Positions 5,371 to 6,850 of a DNA stretch of 6,850 bases are shown here, one piece after another. Below the pieces are notes generated by a model. That model did no database searches. It was not told where the DNA came from and saw only the letters and a list, made by a program, of their open reading frames with translations. How positions within the stretch are numbered: the first letter of the stretch is position 1; every line of letters begins with the position of its first letter. This stretch comes from a bacterium (GTDB lineage: Bacteria; Patescibacteriota; Saccharimonadia; Saccharimonadales; Saccharimonadaceae), in the NCBI GenBank assembly GCA_030428585.1, contig JAUIDL010000037.1, positions 1 through 6,850 of the forward strand, written 5' to 3'. Position numbers and translations under genes: made by a program.

Positions 5371-6540
5371 ATGAAAATACTTATTGCCTCGGATTTGCAC
5401 TATCCGACCCTGAACGGTGTTGCCACGTTTTCACGGAACTTAGCGCGCGGGTTGGCGGCTCATGGTCACGACGTGTTGGTTATTGCGCCAAGTCAGACGG
5501 GTAAAAAATGCAAGGAAGTCGATGGCAACCATGTCATTGTTCGGACCGCCTCGGTACCGTTTCCGTTCTATCAAAATTTTCGCATCTCCCCTAACCCTGC
5601 GCGCGAAGTTAAAAAAATTATCGAAGAGTTTGATCCTGACGTCATTCATATCCAGATGGTGATGTGGATAGGCATGGCGGCGATGAAATATGGGAACAAA
5701 ATGGGTATCCCTATCGTTAGTACTAACCACGCAATGCCGGAAAACTTGATGGATAACTTGAAACTTTTAGCGCCGGTCTCGCGACCCATTAATTACACGT
5801 TGAAAGCCTACGGTGCGCGCTTCCACTCAAAAGCCGACGTCATGACGATGCCAACTCAGGCGGCTATTGATATGTTTGGTGCTGATGAAAAGATGGAAGT
5901 GCCCATGTATGCGATTTCTAACGGCATCGACCTGTCGCTATTTACAAACGAACCAGCGGCCGAGTCGATTTATAAGAAGTACCATTTACCAAAAGATCGA
6001 CCAATTGTGACGTACATTGGACGACTAGACGCCGAAAAACATTTATCAGTATTGGTCAAAGCCTTTATCCGTATTGTTTCGGTTCGCGAAGATGCCCATC
6101 TGCTGATCGTTGGTGATGGAACTGACGCACCAAATCTTAAAGCGCTTGTCAAAGAATATGGCATCGCCGACCACGTCACCTTTACGGGCCGAGTCAGCGA
6201 TGAAGATAAAATTGAATTACACCGCGTTGGTACGGTGTATTGTATGCCGTCCCCTGCTGAGCTTCAAAGTATTGCGACGCTTGAGGCTATGGCGAGCGGC
6301 CGACCAGTCGTGGCAATCGATGCTGGTGCGTTGAAAGAGCTGTGTCAGCACGAACGCAATGGCTTTTTGTGTGAACAGGATAATGATGAGGAGATCGCTG
6401 AAGCAATACTGACTATTTTGGATGACCCGAAAACACAGGCCGAGTTTAGTCGAGAAAGCCTTGCGATTGCCAAAACACACGACTTACAAACAACGTTGAA
6501 GAAGTTTGAAAAGGTTTATAAAGATTTAGTAAACGCCTGA
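5371..6540 (+). CDS. GT4-family glycosyltransferase (GT-B fold), second of two; possible diacylglycerol glycosyltransferase
   Basis: A complete 389-aa GT4 enzyme. The start MKILIASDLHYPTLNGVATF has the family's N-terminal strand and NGVATF acceptor loop (15-20). DVIHIQMVMW (90-99) and His120 in STNHAM follow. The C-terminal domain begins at VTYIGRLDAEKH (213-224; Arg218 and Lys223 for the nucleotide diphosphate), then LLIVGDGTD, VTFTGRV, and the E-x7-E pair Glu297/Glu305 in AELQSIATLEAMASGRPVVA. The pattern is close to 1,2-diacylglycerol 3-glucosyltransferases and GDP-mannose-dependent transferases of the same family. Several motifs align position for position with the upstream gene, showing common origin, so the two may add successive sugars to one acceptor (inference). 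The last 25 nt overlap the convergent hydrolase gene. Confidence 0.92.
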   Translation: MKILIASDLHYPTLNGVATFSRNLARGLAAHGHDVLVIAPSQTGKKCKEVDGNHVIVRTASVPFPFYQNFRISPNPAREVKKIIEEFDPDVIHIQMVMWIGMAAMKYGNKMGIPIVSTNHAMPENLMDNLKLLAPVSRPINYTLKAYGARFHSKADVMTMPTQAAIDMFGADEKMEVPMYAISNGIDLSLFTNEPAAESIYKKYHLPKDRPIVTYIGRLDAEKHLSVLVKAFIRIVSVREDAHLLIVGDGTDAPNLKALVKEYGIADHVTFTGRVSDEDKIELHRVGTVYCMPSPAELQSIATLEAMASGRPVVAIDAGALKELCQHERNGFLCEQDNDEEIAEAILTILDDPKTQAEFSRESLAIAKTHDLQTTLKKFEKVYKDLVNA

Positions 6541-6850
6541 ACCGCTTGAGCGACTTCGCCAGGCGTTTCGTAATGGGTCAAGTGGCCAACGTTTTCGATG
6601 ACAGCCAGCGCTGCATTTGGGAATAATGTCTGCAGTTCACGCTGTTTTTCTAGCGGTGTAATATCGTCTCGATCACCGGCGATCAAAAGCGTGGGTGTTT
6701 TAATATGGGCGGCGAAGTCTCTGACGCTATGGCTAATAGACGTCACGAAGCCTTGATACACCGAGTCAGCACTGTGAAAGCGGCTAAAATGTTCGAAATG
6801 TTGCTGGTGAATGTACTTTCGAAGCGATTTATCTCGTGTTTTTGCCATGA
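6516..6850 (-). CDS. Alpha/beta hydrolase, C-terminal part (gene runs off the right edge)
   Basis: About 111 codons up to the TAA at 6516-6518 are visible. The end of an alpha/beta hydrolase fold is clear: strand TPTLLIAGDRDDITP carries the catalytic Asp, and ENVGHLTHYETPGEVAQAVQAF carries the catalytic His near the C-terminus. The nucleophile Ser (GxSxG) and the first half of the fold must lie beyond base 6850. The ATG at 6848 is most likely an internal Met, because a 110-residue protein would lack the nucleophile and most of the core sheet. The substrate cannot be told; related proteins include esterases, haloperoxidase-like enzymes and MenH-like lyases. The gene overlaps the convergent glycosyltransferase by 25 nt. 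Confidence 0.85.
   Translation of the reverse strand, partial: MAKTRDKSLRKYIHQQHFEHFSRFHSADSVYQGFVTSISHSVRDFAAHIKTPTLLIAGDRDDITPLEKQRELQTLFPNAALAVIENVGHLTHYETPGEVAQAVQAFTKSL
6531..6568. terminator. Hairpin at the convergent gene ends, possible two-way terminator
   Basis: AAACGCCTG (6531-6539) and CAGGCGTTT (6560-6568) form a perfect 9-bp stem with a 20-nt loop, placed at the stop codon of the glycosyltransferase and within the last codons of the convergent hydrolase. A-rich and T-rich stem ends suit both directions, but no clear T-run follows on either strand, so termination is uncertain. Confidence 0.3.

Noticed and set aside
3667..6540. Recoding of UGA as glycine, as in some Candidate Phyla lineages
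   Set aside because: TGA is the terminal codon of smpB and of the second glycosyltransferase at the expected protein ends, and no conserved frame has an internal TGA.
1..6850. CRISPR, insertion sequence, prophage or integron signals
   Set aside because: No spaced direct repeats, transposase or integrase motifs, terminal repeats or attachment-site duplications were seen; the tRNA 3' end is not followed by an integrase gene or a repeat of itself.

Overview
The window is a very compact stretch of bacterial chromosome: seven protein genes, one tRNA gene, no intergenic gap longer than 140 nt, and no sign of mobile DNA, CRISPR or repeats of foreign origin. The standard genetic code fits: TGA is the terminal stop of smpB and of the second glycosyltransferase, and the coding frames contain no internal TGA. 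Gene content (sortase, SmpB, exonuclease III, GT4 glycosyltransferases, degenerate nucleotide-binding proteins), tight packing, and start codons mostly lacking Shine-Dalgarno sequences would suit a small-genome Candidate Phyla Radiation lineage such as Saccharibacteria. This assignment is an inference of moderate to low confidence.

Layout. 1-1077 (-): a sortase cut by the window edge, with a long Gln/His/Pro-rich cytoplasmic tail before its membrane anchor. 1078-1217: a 12-bp palindrome carrying possible -10 elements on both strands, then tRNA-Leu(CAA) (+), whose intrinsic terminator lies inside the 3' coding end of the convergent next gene. 1218-2009 and 2014-2814 (-): two adjacent genes for a ribokinase-fold NAD(P)HX-dehydratase-like protein and a guanylate-kinase-like P-loop protein. 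Both have lost a hallmark active-site motif. 2873-3670 and 3667-4134 (-): exodeoxyribonuclease III and SmpB, overlapping by ATGA. 4135-4187: a 53-nt divergent promoter region. 4188-5351 and 5371-6540 (+): two GT4 glycosyltransferases, related to each other. 6516-6850 (-): the C-terminal part of an alpha/beta hydrolase overlapping the last glycosyltransferase tail to tail.

How the genes work together. The block from smpB leftwards joins ribosome rescue and DNA repair to two proteins of unknown job. The two glycosyltransferases probably act in sequence on a cell-surface acceptor, possibly a glycolipid. The sortase is also an envelope protein. The most interesting points are the repeated TACAAT-type -10 hexamers placed 6-13 nt before start codons, which suggest leaderless or very short-leader transcripts, and the pair of adjacent degenerate nucleotide-binding enzymes.
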